A DNA stretch of 64,000 nucleotides from Terebella lapidaria (Eukaryota; Annelida; Polychaeta; Terebellida; Terebellidae): assembly GCA_949152475.1 (NCBI GenBank), contig OX424564.1, positions 2,604,001 to 2,668,000 on the forward strand. Reading direction: 5' to 3'. A program made the translations under genes and the position numbers. Shown piece after piece: positions 11,941 through 23,745 of the stretch (the first letter of the stretch is position 1; each line of letters opens with the position of its first letter). Below the pieces are notes generated by a model. It was not told the DNA's origin, searched no databases, and was given only the letters and a program-made list of their open reading frames with translations.

Positions 11941-13271
11941 ACTCATTATAATGATTGTGAACAGTGTCATGAAGTAAACTATAATCAATATTTCAACAAG
12001 AAGATGGGGAAAAAACTATTCGGAAAAAATGAAATAAACAAGCAAACTTTTTTTTTTATAAAATTGAAAACTAAAGTTAAAAAATTTTGAATGATAAAAA
12101 TATAATGTGCACAAGCAGGACCCCTATTGTTTGACAGTGGTTTATATTGCTATCGTTCCTCGTTCGTGTGTTGAAACTTTCCTCCTATTTGTTCAGGAGC
12201 TTTGGTTGATCTTCTACACTCCCTTACAGTGAATGTTCGGGAAACCGCCCCAGATCAGCTGTATCACAGTTCACGTCATGTTTGTTAGGGTAGTTAGAGT
12301 CCAGGAGAGTATTCGTCTGGGCATCGTTACTCAAGGTAGAGAAAGCGGGCAACAGGTTGGAAATTCTAGCTAGGTGCTTGTCAATCTCAAGTTCAGAAAG
12401 GCACAGGGGATGTGTTGTGTCAACCTGATACTGATTGTACGTTTGGCGTGAAATATTTTACGTCCCACACAACAGTCGGGCCTTGATCACTACATTTCTG
12501 GTTTCTGCGGGATTACAGTCAATAGATTACAACAGTGTGTGAGTGTGATTCTGGAGCAAGGAACCTGGGCGCCCGTTTTGTATCAGCCTCGACTTGTAGA
12601 TGTTCCAGTCAGTAATCCATGATCGCTTTCTTGGGATTGGCTACCTGTATGCTGCCCAACAGGATGTCCGTCGCATCAAGGCTGTATCTTGCCGGGCGGT
12701 AGGCTGAATAAACGAACCAGGACGACGGCTTGGGTTATTCATTGCAGGACAGTTGGTAAAGATCAATCATCCGGAGGCAGCTGCTGGGGGCTAGAGCGAT
12801 GGTGGACATCAGGGAGACTATCTGGACGTCAAGAAGGGCTTCCAGTAGGTAAACAGTGCAATTGGCCGTACTCTGTGGCAGTGACTGGACATTTTTGGTC
12901 GCATTCCTGTGATATTTGTTTTGAGTATGATCGCTTCCAAGCCATAGGTGTCACGATGTGGATTATGTATATTTTCAAAGAGACGTGTGGGGAGGGGTCG
13001 TTCGCTCCGTGGGCTCCCGTACTCACCAAGGCATGTTCGTCTGGCGAGGGATAAAAAATCCCTCAACAAACATCATGGGAGAAATTTCATCAGTATATCG
13101 GTCAGTGCCCAGGTGTATAATAGTTCGTCAATAGCCTCTATTCTGGTACCATCAGAAACTCATCTCTTATGGGTTTCTGGTACCATCTACCACTAGAGGT
13201 GCCAGATGTTGGACTCCGTTGGTAATGAGCTGTGATTTGGATGTATGGTATAGTTTTCTTGAGTAGCATAG
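11941..13271. other. Intergenic stretch without recognised content
   Basis: Mixed-composition DNA. Short open frames on both strands (for example 12689-13054) show no family motif and no splice context. A short hairpin at 13151-13182 shares its sequence with intron 2 of the ankyrin gene (4914-4942). Confidence 0.4.
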
Positions 13272-13376
13272 TCACGCAGGGTAAGCGAGAATGCCGAGTT
13301 GCGCACAAAATACGTTGCTTTGCCGAGTTGCGCACAAGAAATACCGAGTTGCGCACAGGGAATGCCGAGGCGCGCC
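13272..13376 (+). repeat. Left inverted arm of the outer element
   Basis: It contains three CCGAGTTGCGCAC motifs spaced about 20-30 bases apart and ends in GCCGAGGCGCGCC. The near-identical complement is at 20776-20880. Confidence 0.85.
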
Positions 13377-14690
13377 GAAGTTTTTTGTTCTTGGACTCTC
13401 GTCTGTCAGTTTTCAAGATTTTGAGAAGAATGGAAGACAGGTGTGTATATATTAAAAGTCTTATCCGGATATATGAACATCCTAAGTAATATTGGTGATC
13501 GCGGAAACGTCAATTGACCAACGAGCAGTTCATAAAACTTGTCAAACTTGACTGACCATCGTTGTTTTCAGTGAAAGCCTTCATATATCGCTCACTGAAC
13601 TGAGCAATTGAGACACAACTGACATTATCGCTGACAGTGATGGAACTTGCTTATCGAATGCGAACAATCATAAGTATTTATTGTCAACATCATTTTGATG
13701 GTATTTGAGAAGTTATTTATGTGTGTTTGTGTGAAGTGGCAAAATCCGATAGGCAACTGCTCGGGCGCGCTCACTGGCAACTGCACGGTTGCGCACCCCA
13801 AATATAAAATAATTGCTTTGTCTGCAAATAACAATTTAGATATTTTATGCTAGTCATGAAACTGAGGTTCAGCAAACAAGTTAACCCGAGGTTAAGTTCG
13901 AGCTCACTATTAAATGTGCCACATATATGTATGACTTCCTATATGCTCATAATACCTATACGCTCTATCTACATGTACAAGCATTTAAAATTTCAAGACG
14001 CCAATTTACACAAATTATGTCAGACGTAACCTCCATATTTAGTCGTCAACATCACCTAAAGTCATGTTCAAGATCGCCAAACGATGCACCAGATATTACT
14101 TCCTATATGGGTAATGCTTATATTACAATCCTGAATAAATCATATATGTTTGTGCAAGTGTTTTGGGCGCAGGATGCAATGTATAGGCCATATAAATTCA
14201 ACACGTTGTCAATAGACTTCCCTGGATTGTCCCGGACCCAAAACGAACCTTCCCGGACTACCTAGGATTGAAAAAATAGTCCCGGACTACCCAGGATCAC
14301 CAAAGTTCATCAGGGACCCAGCAAGAACTTTGTCTTTGGTCCGGGGACGTCAGTGGCCTTGGTGTGACTGGTACACAATACATGTACAAACGTACGCTCC
14401 ATCGAGGCTACTAGCATTTGAGTGTACACATTTCACATAAGGCGTGATTTCGAACAATTCGATGCATTCCATATTTTATGGGCTCCATGCAATGATTAGT
14501 ACACCGACTGGGTCGTGGCCCGGATCGTGGGGAGGGCGGTTAGTGTAAAAACTGGACTCATACGGCAATTCTTGTTAAAATGTGTATCATGGCAACCCAA
14601 TTAGGTGATTGTACCAGTCCTGAATACGTTTGAATAAAGTCACATTAGGCCCTATTGTCTTGTAAAAAGGAACTAGACTTGAATTGTCTG

Positions 14691-14824
14691 TGTTTTGTAT
14701 GGATCAAGTCTTGGATTGGAACTCTTTATTACGGAAGGTAATATAGGTACAAGGACATTCACGGTAAGTATTCAAGATAAGATAAGTGTACTTTAAAGTC
14801 TATTTAAAGGTACTTGTCACAACA
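14691..14824 (-). repeat. 3' LTR of the Gypsy-like element
   Basis: It is 134 bases, starts TGTTTTGTAT and ends GTCACAACA, and matches the other LTR at 19931-20064 at every position I compared. Confidence 0.93.
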
Positions 14825-14842
14825 TCTCCCTTTCTTTTTTAA
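14825..14842 (-). other. Polypurine tract of the LTR element
   Basis: On the minus strand a purine run of about 16 bases abuts the 3' LTR, the expected place for plus-strand priming. Confidence 0.8.
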
Positions 14843-15878
14843 GAATGTCCTTCTAATGATATCAAGTTTATTTAACAAAGTCTTTGTATCTTTCAGGTGG
14901 CTTGGTTGCACGGCCTGCACGGGTTCTGGATGGATGTGGTGATGTTTTAGTCATGATCGTCGAAGACTGTGTCGGCTCGGCTTGACGGTGTGCCTTGCTT
15001 GTGTCACTGGAGCTGTTCTGGGATGTAAGCAAAGGTGTCATCTGGACGTGACTGTCGGTTGTGGCTGTCTGTTCAGTATTCACGGCTTGGGGTACTGCTT
15101 GAGGCACTACCGGTGTTTCTGGCATCTCTGGACTGTCTCTCAGATGAATTCGATTTCGTTCGTAGGTGCGATTTCCAGCCTTGATCACATAACGTCTCGG
15201 CGTGATCTGATGCTCAACTGTAGCAGGAACCCAATTGCTTGAAGATGCTTTAACATGAGCTTTTGCCATAACAGGTTGTCCAATCACAAGTTCTGGTAGT
15301 GATTTTGCATGCTTGTCGAATGTTTGTTTTGTTTGGCGTCGTTTGGTGACTAGTTTCTCAACAACTTTCTCCGGCACACAAACTTTTGGTTTGTACATCT
15401 CTTCCGCACAAGTGAGAAAAGATCGGGTCCTCCTCGACATCAGTTTTTGGACTGGAGAATCATTCAGGCCAGGTGTGTTTCTCCATTCAAGAATAGCCTT
15501 CCAGATGTCTTGCTTGGACTTCGTAGCTCTCTTGACGATATTTTTCATGATTTTGACGGCGGATTCTGCTTTTCCATTAGATTGACTATGGTGTGGACTT
15601 GAGGTTGCGTGTTGGAAATCCCAAGACTTCGCGAATCTCTCGAACTCGTTTGATGCATAATTTGGTCCATTGTCTGAATACAGAATCACTGGTACACCGT
15701 GTGTGGCGAATGAATGTTTCATTGCTGTGATCAGTGTTCTTGATGTCATGTCTTCCAGCTCAGCAATGTCGATATAGTCTGAGTAAATGTCAACTAACAC
15801 AACATAATGCTGACCTTCATACTCGAAACAATCAGAGGCTAGAACTTGCCAAGGTAAGTTCGGAAGTGGTGTAGTCAT

Positions 15879-16563
15879 TGCTGCATGATAAAACCGAATA
15901 TTGTGAAAATCCCGACATGGTCGGTTTTCTCATGTGATAAAAGTGACCATGTCGCTTTTTTCACGTGAAATATCCGACCATGTCGCTTTTTTCACGGTTG
16001 GTGTTTCCGGTGTGAAAAAAAAGCAACATGCCCGTGAAATACCCGACATTAACTGCGGAGCTATTGAACTGGCTTTTGTTCGTGAAATTCACGACATGCA
16101 TGTCCATATTTTCGTCCAATTCATGGACGTCCACTCAATATTTAATCAGGATTTAGCTCTAAATCGGGTGGGGGTGGGAATCTGGCAGAACAGCACAACA
16201 AAGAATTTTGTGGTGCGATATTTGACCATCGAGCGATGTTTTGAGTGCGTTATGTGCTGCGTTCCATTCAAGTCGTGCAAATGGTGACGGTGGTGCAGTA
16301 CGAGCTCGAAGCATGTCATTGGCAAAACACACAAATCGCCATCAAGTATCTGTCTGTTTACATTTCCCTATGCAACAATAACGTTCATGAAACGTATTAA
16401 GAAGTCTTTGATGTGGATATCGCAAGCAGATTGGAATGAAATATTCTCCACCAATCACATCAGGCGTGAAAAATGCGACATGGGCGATAATAAGCATATG
16501 ACTGTGAGAAAAGCGACATACTTGATGTTCGGGTTTCTCACATGTCGCGTTTGTAATGCTACA
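15879..16563. mobile_element. 685-bp MITE-like element nested in the LTR element
   Basis: It lies inside the pol region of the Gypsy-like element. Its ends are imperfect inverted repeats (TGCTGCATGATAAAA against TGTAGCATTACAAAC), and TCAT occurs at both flanks, suggesting a 4-base target duplication. Subterminal regions are rich in copies of a CATGTCGC plus TTTTCTCAC motif in both orientations, which resembles clustered transposase-binding sites. No coding capacity. The superfamily is unknown. Confidence 0.7.
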
Positions 16564-19500
16564 TCATCAATGGTTCTTTCTGTTGTGATGGCTTTGACTC
16601 TTGGCAGGCAGAGCACTGACGTACTGTTTGTTCAAGGTCGGCATTTATTTGTGGCCAGAACATGATGGCTCTTGCTGCTCTTAATGTGGTCGAAATTCCC
16701 ATGTGAGAGGCATGTGCTCGTTGAATCATGTCTACTCTCAGGCTCTTCGGTATCACTATGGAAGTTCCTCGAAACACAAGTCCATTCTGTGTGACTAGTT
16801 CTGAGCGGAACTGCCAGAAGTCTCGAATACAAATCGGTACATGTGATTTGTTCTCGGGCCATCCTTTCAGGATAATGTTCATCAGTGTCAGCATGGATGA
16901 ATCAGAGTTGGTTTCTTCACGTATGCTCTGTAGTCGCTGATCTGTTACAAACAGTGATGTTTCCATGTTGATTGAAGCTATATCCTTCTGCAGACTTCTT
17001 TCTTCATCGAGTCTGTATATCCAATATGGCGGCATTGTGGTTTCATCCTTCTCCAGCGGTAGAAATGCTCGTGACAACGTGTCACTGACGTACATGTGTG
17101 GTCCAGGTTTGTACTTCACGTTGAGTGAGTATTTCTGCAAGCGTAGACGCATTCTTTGTAGTCGCTTGGGTGATGCTAGAATCGGCTTTTCAAATATCTG
17201 CATCAATGGACGATGATCAGTCTGTACAAGAACATTGTTTTTTCCAAGGATGTAGTGATCAAATCTCTCTGTTGCGAAGACGATTGCCAGACACTCTTTT
17301 TCAATTTGAGCATAGTTTCTCTCAGCGCTGGTAAGAGCACGTGAGACGTATGCCACTGGTCGATCATCTTGAGTCAACACTGCTCCTACTCCAACGTCCG
17401 AACAATCAGCTTCTATGCAGACCTCTTTGGTGACATCATAGTGTTTTAACACTGGGGCCTGACTCAACAATGTCTTGATTTTGGTGAATGCTTCATCATG
17501 AACTTTCTCCCATGTGAAGTCAGCATCAGTATCTGTGAGTCTTCTCAGAGGCTCTGCGACAGTACTAAGCTGTGGTAGAAATCTGGCAAGATATGTGACC
17601 ATGCCCAGTAGTCTCTGAGTAGACTTGACGTCATCTGGTCGTGGCATCTGTACGATTGCTCGTATTTTTTCAGGATCTGGGGCCATGCCTTCTGAGCTTA
17701 TCGCATGTCCTAGGTATGAAACTTTTTCCAGCTTGTATCTGAATTTCTTCGTGTTGAGTTTCAGTCCCACTTTTCTGCATCTTTGGAAAAGTGCTTCTAG
17801 GGCTTCATCATGTGACTTCTCAGCTTCAGTCAAGTTCTTGCCATTTCCATAGAGAATGATGTCATCAGCTATGACTTCTATGTTGGGTAGTCCTTCTAAT
17901 GCCTCATCTAGACGCCTCTGGAACTCTTCAGGGGCAGAAGTAATTCCGAATGGCATCCTCAACCATCTGTAACGGCCTTGTGGCGTCCAGAAGGTAGTCA
18001 GATAGCTAGACTCATCATCTAAGTCGACTTGGAGAAAACCATCTTTGGCGTCTATCACTGAGAATAACTTCGCATTAGCCAGATTTGCTGTGACTTCATC
18101 AACAGTTCTGGTCGGATAACAACACCTTTTGATAGCTCTGTTCAGGTTACTTGGATCCAAACAGATTCTCAGTTTTCCTGGCTTCTGAACTGCCACAAAA
18201 TTGCTGATCCATGGAGTTGGTGTGACTACTTTTGCTATAATGCCATTCTTTTCCATCTCGTCCAGCTTCATCTTGAGGGCTGGTCTTAACGGAATTGGTA
18301 CTCTGCGTCGAGTGTTTTGAATGGGCCTGATAGCAGGATCAACTTCAATGTGGTACTTTCCTGGCAGTTTTCCCAGTCCCGAGAACAAGTCCTTGTTGTG
18401 CTCGATGACAGATGCTTTTGATTTCATGTACAACTCTTCTGTTGTATCCAGTTTGTTCACCAGGTGTTCATGGTTTATGTTCAGCAACTGTAGACCTTCA
18501 CTGGCTCTCCCAGACAACAGTGATGTTGGAGCATCTTCTAGTACCTCGAATTTCACTTTCTTGGTGATGTTTCCGACTGTGCAGTAGAGTACTGTGCTTC
18601 CAACTGGCTTTATTGTGTCATGATTATAGAGTCTGAGCACTGCTTTAGACGGATGTATTCTGGCCCCGGTTATTCGGTCATAGTCTTCCAACTTGAGTGT
18701 GTTGCATGAAGCTCCTGTGTCTAGTTGAAAGTAACAGCTGGTCCCGGTTGTGTTGCTTTCTGTTGGTCGTAACATCAAGGAGACAAAGTACTGTTTCTTT
18801 GTACTGTCTACCACACTATAGATGCTATCATCGCTTTCTGTTTCTTGTACTTGATTGACTGTCTTTTTCTTTGTCTTCTTTTTCTTGACTTTCTCGGTTT
18901 GCTGCTGTGGTTTTTCCTGTTGGACAGACTTGCATGCCACAGCTAAGTGGTTTCTTCTCTTGCATTTCGCACAAGTCTGACCATACGCCGGACAGTTTCC
19001 TCGGGCGTGTTCTTCTCCACAGTACTTGCATTGTCGTTGCTTGATGAAGTGGACGGCTACAGTGTTTTCAAGTGCTTTGGCCTGTATTGCTGCTGCTTCA
19101 GAGCTGCGACATATCTCATATGCTTTGGTCAAAGTCAGGCCAGTTTCACGCAGAAGTCGACTGCGTGTCGCTGCATCACGAATTCCAATGACGATACGGT
19201 CCCTCAGCATGTCATCATATAGCGTACCATAATCACAAGTGGCTGCCAATTTCCGAAGCTTGCTCAGAAATTGTTCAATTGTTTCACCAGCAGCTTGTGT
19301 TGTGGAATTGAACAAATATCTCTCATAGATGATATTTCTGTGTGGCTCAAAATGTTCACTCAGTTTGTTCAATATAACATCAGGGTCCTTTCTGTCATTG
19401 TCATTGAGTGGCAAATTTTCATAAACTTCATAACAGTCTTTGCCGATGACTGACAAAAGTGTAGCCACTTGCACAGCTTTGTCTTTTGACTTCAAGTCGG

Positions 19501-19921
19501 TAGCTACTATGTAATTTGTCCAGCTCACCTTGAAAAACTTGAAATTGTTCGCCAAATCCCCTTCCATGTCCATTTTATTCGGTGGTGGAATCAACGATTG
19601 AGCCATTTTGATGAAATGTTTGAGGCTTGTCAAACTCAAAATGTCAATGTTCCGGAATTGAATACACACCGTGTACAACGCAAGTGTCAACAACGCTGAT
19701 TATCGATTTTTTTTCCCCTGGACGCTGCTCATCCAATGTGCGGTGGCGGCGATATGTGGCGGCGATCCAGTTCGAATTCAAAGTCCACTTCTAATTTGTA
19801 GCCTATCCGTACAAATTGTGATTTCGAATTGTTCTATGTCGTATTATCCAAATGCACACTTGACATAATGTTCTGTTTTCCCTTTCTTTTCCAGATTTTC
19901 ATGTCGAAACGTGCTGAATTT

Positions 19922-19930
19922 CTGACACCA
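19922..19930 (-). other. Primer binding site of the LTR element
   Basis: Directly inside the 5' LTR the minus strand reads TGGTGTCAG, which complements the CTGACACCA end of eukaryotic leucine tRNA. The match is nine bases and weakens after that, so a leucine tRNA primer is likely but not certain. Confidence 0.65.
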
Positions 19931-20064
19931 TGTTTTGTATGGATCAAGTCTTGGATTGGAACTCTTTATTACGGAAGGTAATATAGGTACAAGGACATTC
20001 ACGGTAAGTATTCAAGATAAGATAAGTGTACTTTAAAGTCTATTTAAAGGTACTTGTCACAACA
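19931..20064 (-). repeat. 5' LTR of the Gypsy-like element
   Basis: The partner of the LTR at 14691-14824, with the same length and sequence by eye. It is followed on the plus strand by the second GTCTG target duplication. Confidence 0.93.
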
Positions 20065-20775
20065 GTCTGGGGAAAGAGCATGGAGGGACTGATATCACTG
20101 GTATAACTATAGACACGAGCAATGAAATTGCTGTGTGTTTGGGATGTCACTGTCGCAGAAACACACACGGTCCATCTCTCTATAGGCTAACTAGGCCCTA
20201 GACCTAGCAAGCATACTGTGGTCTACGATCTGGTTTTCTCTTGTCCGAACACATATCTGACTATAAAATGCATAAACGTATTCAAAATCAAATGGACGTT
20301 TCATACTTTCATCTGAGCAAGTTCGTATATTTCCTTATTTGTGCGCATTATCTGAGCGCAACCCAGCAGTTACCAACACCTTGTCGTGCGCTACTCGGCA
20401 GGGGTCACGGAATTAATTTTGAAAACCAATATATTGTTGGTATAAGTCAAGATATGATTGTATATATAACAAGAATAGCTCTAATATATGTATACAAAAG
20501 CAATTAAACAATATTACACATCCGTTTGATTATCTAAGATACACCATAAGCTTGTGAGACGTGCACTGGGCGATAATAGGTGAATCGGGGAAATAGCGAC
20601 AGAGTTTTTCACATCGTGCTCCACCATTTCTTTACAGATCGTTCTACATCCAACTGCGTATGCACTTGGCATGTCAGGAGATCCGGATAGACATGAATTT
20701 TATCCCATAATGTTGACATAAACACCCATATTTGCGTACTTTTCACATGAAGCGTGGTGCTCACAGCCTGATTCG

Positions 20776-20880
20776 GGCGCGCCTCGGCATTTCCTGTGCG
20801 CAACTCGGTATTTCTTGTGCGCAACTCGGCAAAGCAACGTATTTTGTGCGCAACTCGGCATTCTCGCTTACCCTGCGTGA
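20776..20880 (-). repeat. Right inverted arm of the outer element
   Basis: Reverse complement of 13272-13376 with about one to three differences. It ends CCCTGCGTGA. Confidence 0.85.
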
Positions 20881-22514
20881 TGTGTGTACATTGGGTTATA
20901 ATTCGTGTAGTTTTTGATGACCATGTACAGCTTTCAGATGACTTCGAGGGTTCAAATGTCAGCTTTTATTCACCTAAAATGTGCAGACAGTCATTGGAAG
21001 ACAAATCTGCCGTTTACATGATTGATACTTTAGTTTAGGAGTTGCGAGGATCATGACTTAACAAAAGACACATACGATGATACAACATGCACATGTTCGT
21101 ATAGATTGAATATATTATCACGTGAATTTTTTTTATTATTTATATCGATGTTATAGGTCACGATGACCTTGGTTAGTGGGGCTGATCATCATATGACGAA
21201 AACGACAATCGTACAATCTATATTACCGATGAAATACAAAAATTTTGGTCCTAGTATCAACCATAGATATTGAATATATGGTTTTGATATGATGCGGACC
21301 ATATCGTGTTTTGTCGATAGTACTAGAAATAATCTAAGTATCACATGCTGCGCCTTAATACTACTCACACACCAAATGACCGCCATTCAATCCGTCTGTT
21401 ACCTTTGTAATCTTAATATAGGGGAAAGCGTCTGATAGGATACTAGGGCCTTAAAAATAAATACAGTTGGAAGCCAAAACTATCCTTGATGACTAGTACC
21501 TTCTAGAGGGATGACAATCATAATTTAATATATGGCTTTCCAATTGGTGACCTTGACTTTGACCTTGGATGGCTTCCGGTGGTTACTATTTCAAGTAACA
21601 CCAGAGGTGCCCCCGAGACGAAACACCCAGAAGGCAGAATAACCCCTATAATGAACCCCTATAATGGGAGTAATGTTTTAGCCTTGACCTTGACCTCAGG
21701 TGACCTAGAATGGCCTCTTTCGATGGCGTATGTATGAAAAATGTGTGGGTGATTTTCGATCTAAATACCGAAAGCCTAATGAATTAAACTATTATTACAG
21801 ATTTTGAATATTCGACATACCTGTTACCAAGAACCATGATTTAGATGTAAATATATATGGATCATAGACCTATATTGGAACCTATATATATCGACATGTA
21901 CTGACCAATGATATCATGATGTATAATAAGGACATAATATGTGCATCATAGGTCTATATGGCAAAATAGGGCAAGTGAATCATATATTGTACATACAGCG
22001 ATCTCGAACATGAGCCGTTTCGAGTCAAGAATACATGACTTTTCCTCTTTATCTTCACATTTGAGCGAAATAAATGATGAAAACAAGTCCCAGTCTGAAA
22101 TTAAAAAGAAAATCCAAAACATCACCAGTGTGTACGGACATTGACTTGGAGGGTCAGGAACTGTAACATTTGGTCAGCAGTTGATCAGCAGTTCGATTTA
22201 TTACAAATATACATATTTGCTATACATATCGCAAAGATAAATATGTTTTGTTCCGAACACGTGAAAGACAATAGACACATACAATACAACTACTTGTACA
22301 AGTATATCATTAGATGATATGTAACGTGTAACAAAGATGAGTAAGAAATGATGACGTTATTATTAAGGGTCCTATAACATCCTTGTTGTTATCCTGTGCA
22401 TGTGGCCGTGACGACGCTATCTGATATCCTCCTGTAGACCGTCCGATACAAGTCTATTCCATGAGATATCCATGTAAGTATTCCATAACCTGTCCATCCT
22501 TAATGTGCCTGGCA
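20881..22514. other. Intergenic and 3' flank of the tail-anchored gene
   Basis: No coding region is supported. A short GTGACCTTGACTTTGACC type repeat occurs near 21548 and 21680, with a nearby direct repeat of AACCCCTATAATG. The part nearest the gene probably holds its 3' untranslated region. Confidence 0.45.
22197..22202 (-). promoter_or_regulatory. Candidate poly(A) signal of the tail-anchored gene
   Basis: AATAAA on the minus strand lies about 313 bases past the stop codon. It is the nearest clear hexamer I found, but no transcript evidence is available. Confidence 0.35.
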
Positions 22515-23745
22515 TCAAGTCCCCAGGAAGCGCACGAGGAGGTACGAGATGGCAGCAAGGGCGATCAGCCCGAAAACCCCGGCTAGCACCGCAACTATGA
22601 TTGTGATTTTCCTGCGCCTCGCCTTCTGACGTTCGCTCAGTGACGTCTGCTCCATGAAAATAATGGGGCTGACGTCATCAGTCGCGCCTCGTTCTGGATC
22701 CAACATGGTGTCTTGTTCGTGCTCCATAGTCATATCTCCAGACATAGGCAGATATTGGCCGTCTGCAAGCCATATAACGTGACTCATTTAGACAATGAAC
22801 TGTATTGGTATAATGTAGACCTATAAGCACACCATGTGATACACCATGAGACCAATCATCTAATTTACTGGCTAATATTTTCGCCAGTAAACGTCGGCAA
22901 CTGCCACATCAATGGTAACTTTGTTAATATTAATTCACTAATACACAAATGAAGGTTCAGCCATGATACAGACCTGAGCTGTGTCGGAGGTCGCTCCTGG
23001 GCTCCCCCAGGTCTCCGCCTTGACCCCCGAGGTCTCTGAGTTCCACCTCCCGCGCCCCACCCGCGCCCGAGGGCAACCCCGACCGCAACAAGTCGTCGTC
23101 AATGAAACTGTCCTCTTCCAGCTTATTGAAATCGGCCTTGCACCTGCGGAAGACGACTTGCGGGAGCGTGAGAGACTGTTTGCTTGCCTTGGAGCCAGCC
23201 GGGGCAGGAAGAGTCTGCTGTTTGACTCCAAGGTCCCCGTCCTGGCTCAGGTTGCCATGGGAGGTGGGCACGTGGAAGTCGTCATCAAAGCCTTCACTGG
23301 GACTCCTCGTGCCGCCGCCGGAGCTGGCAAGGGAGGAGGGGGAGCGAGGGTGCACGAACTCGATGTATCCACTGTCCGGGTGGTCGAGAGGCGAGTGTAG
23401 GGACTCCGGGGTGCCAGGCCGCTCGTCTGGAGTGCTGGACGGCGAGTTATCGGCAGACGAGTGTCCCGACAGGTGGACGCTCGGGTCCGGCCGATAATCC
23501 TCCAACTCTTCCAGCAGTTCATGTATGGAGAAGTCAGGCTCCGGGAGCGGCGCCGTGTCGCTGTAAGTCGCCGGCGTCGTGTCCAGCTCCGTGTCCCGTA
23601 GAGCCTGCTCCACGAACTCCCGCGGGCTGAGGTTCAGTCCACCGTCCTCCGACCCCGAGAGATCCTCCTCGAACGTGAACTGGTAGTAGCCACCGGTCCC
23701 GTGCTTGCTAGGCGACCGCCGGCGGTCACGGCCTCCGAACTGCAT
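22515..23745 (-). CDS. Ser/Pro-rich acidic tail-anchored membrane protein, 2 exons
   Basis: Exon 1 is 23745-22974 and exon 2 is 22762-22515. The intron (22973-22763, 211 bases) has a GT donor (CTCAG|GTCTGT) and a CTTGCAG acceptor. It is phase 1, splitting an Asp codon, and the join stays in frame to give 339 residues. Residues 1-257 are hydrophilic and rich in Ser, Pro, Asp and Glu, with repeated SP/TP dipeptides, and are probably disordered. A basic cluster KARRRK (about 304-309) precedes one hydrophobic segment (about 310-334), and only five residues follow. With no signal peptide this is the layout of a tail-anchored protein with its N terminus in the cytosol, likely in the ER or another endomembrane. 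I recognise no named family. Exon 1 is much more GC-rich than its surroundings. The ATG at 23743-23745 begins the open frame, and no upstream coding exon is evident. Confidence 0.78.

Larger units (their letters stand above)
14691..20064 (-). mobile_element. Gypsy-like LTR retrotransposon fossil, young
   Basis: Two 134-base LTRs (TG...CA) bound the element, and GTCTG is duplicated on each side (14686-14690 and 20065-20069). On the minus strand the order is Gag with two zinc knuckles, protease with a DTGAS motif, reverse transcriptase, RNase H, then integrase. That order marks the Ty3/Gypsy group, and the two knuckles and single long Gag-Pol frame recall the Mag lineage. The LTRs read identically by eye, so insertion was recent. 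The element is not whole: it carries about one break, a nested insertion in the integrase part. Confidence 0.92.
13272..20880. mobile_element. Outer inverted-repeat element, host of the nested insertions
   Basis: It is bounded by 105-base inverted arms at 13272-13376 and 20776-20880, both starting TCACGCAGGGTAAGCGAGAA and differing at only about one to three positions. Each arm contains repeats of the motif CCGAGTTGCGCAC. Removing the LTR element and one copy of its target duplication (5379 bases) leaves about 2.2 kb, a plausible size for a non-autonomous DNA transposon. No transposase is visible and I could find no target duplication outside the arms. An alternative is two opposite copies of a short element that happen to lie apart. 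Confidence 0.6.

Noticed and set aside
12689-13054. 121-codon frame, possible transposase remnant
   Set aside because: No motif of any transposase family is visible, and no end repeats are close.
22981-23497. Plus-strand frames of 131-139 codons over the tail-anchored gene
   Set aside because: They are shadows of a GC-rich exon; the minus-strand frame alone has a start, a matched splice site pair and a membrane segment.
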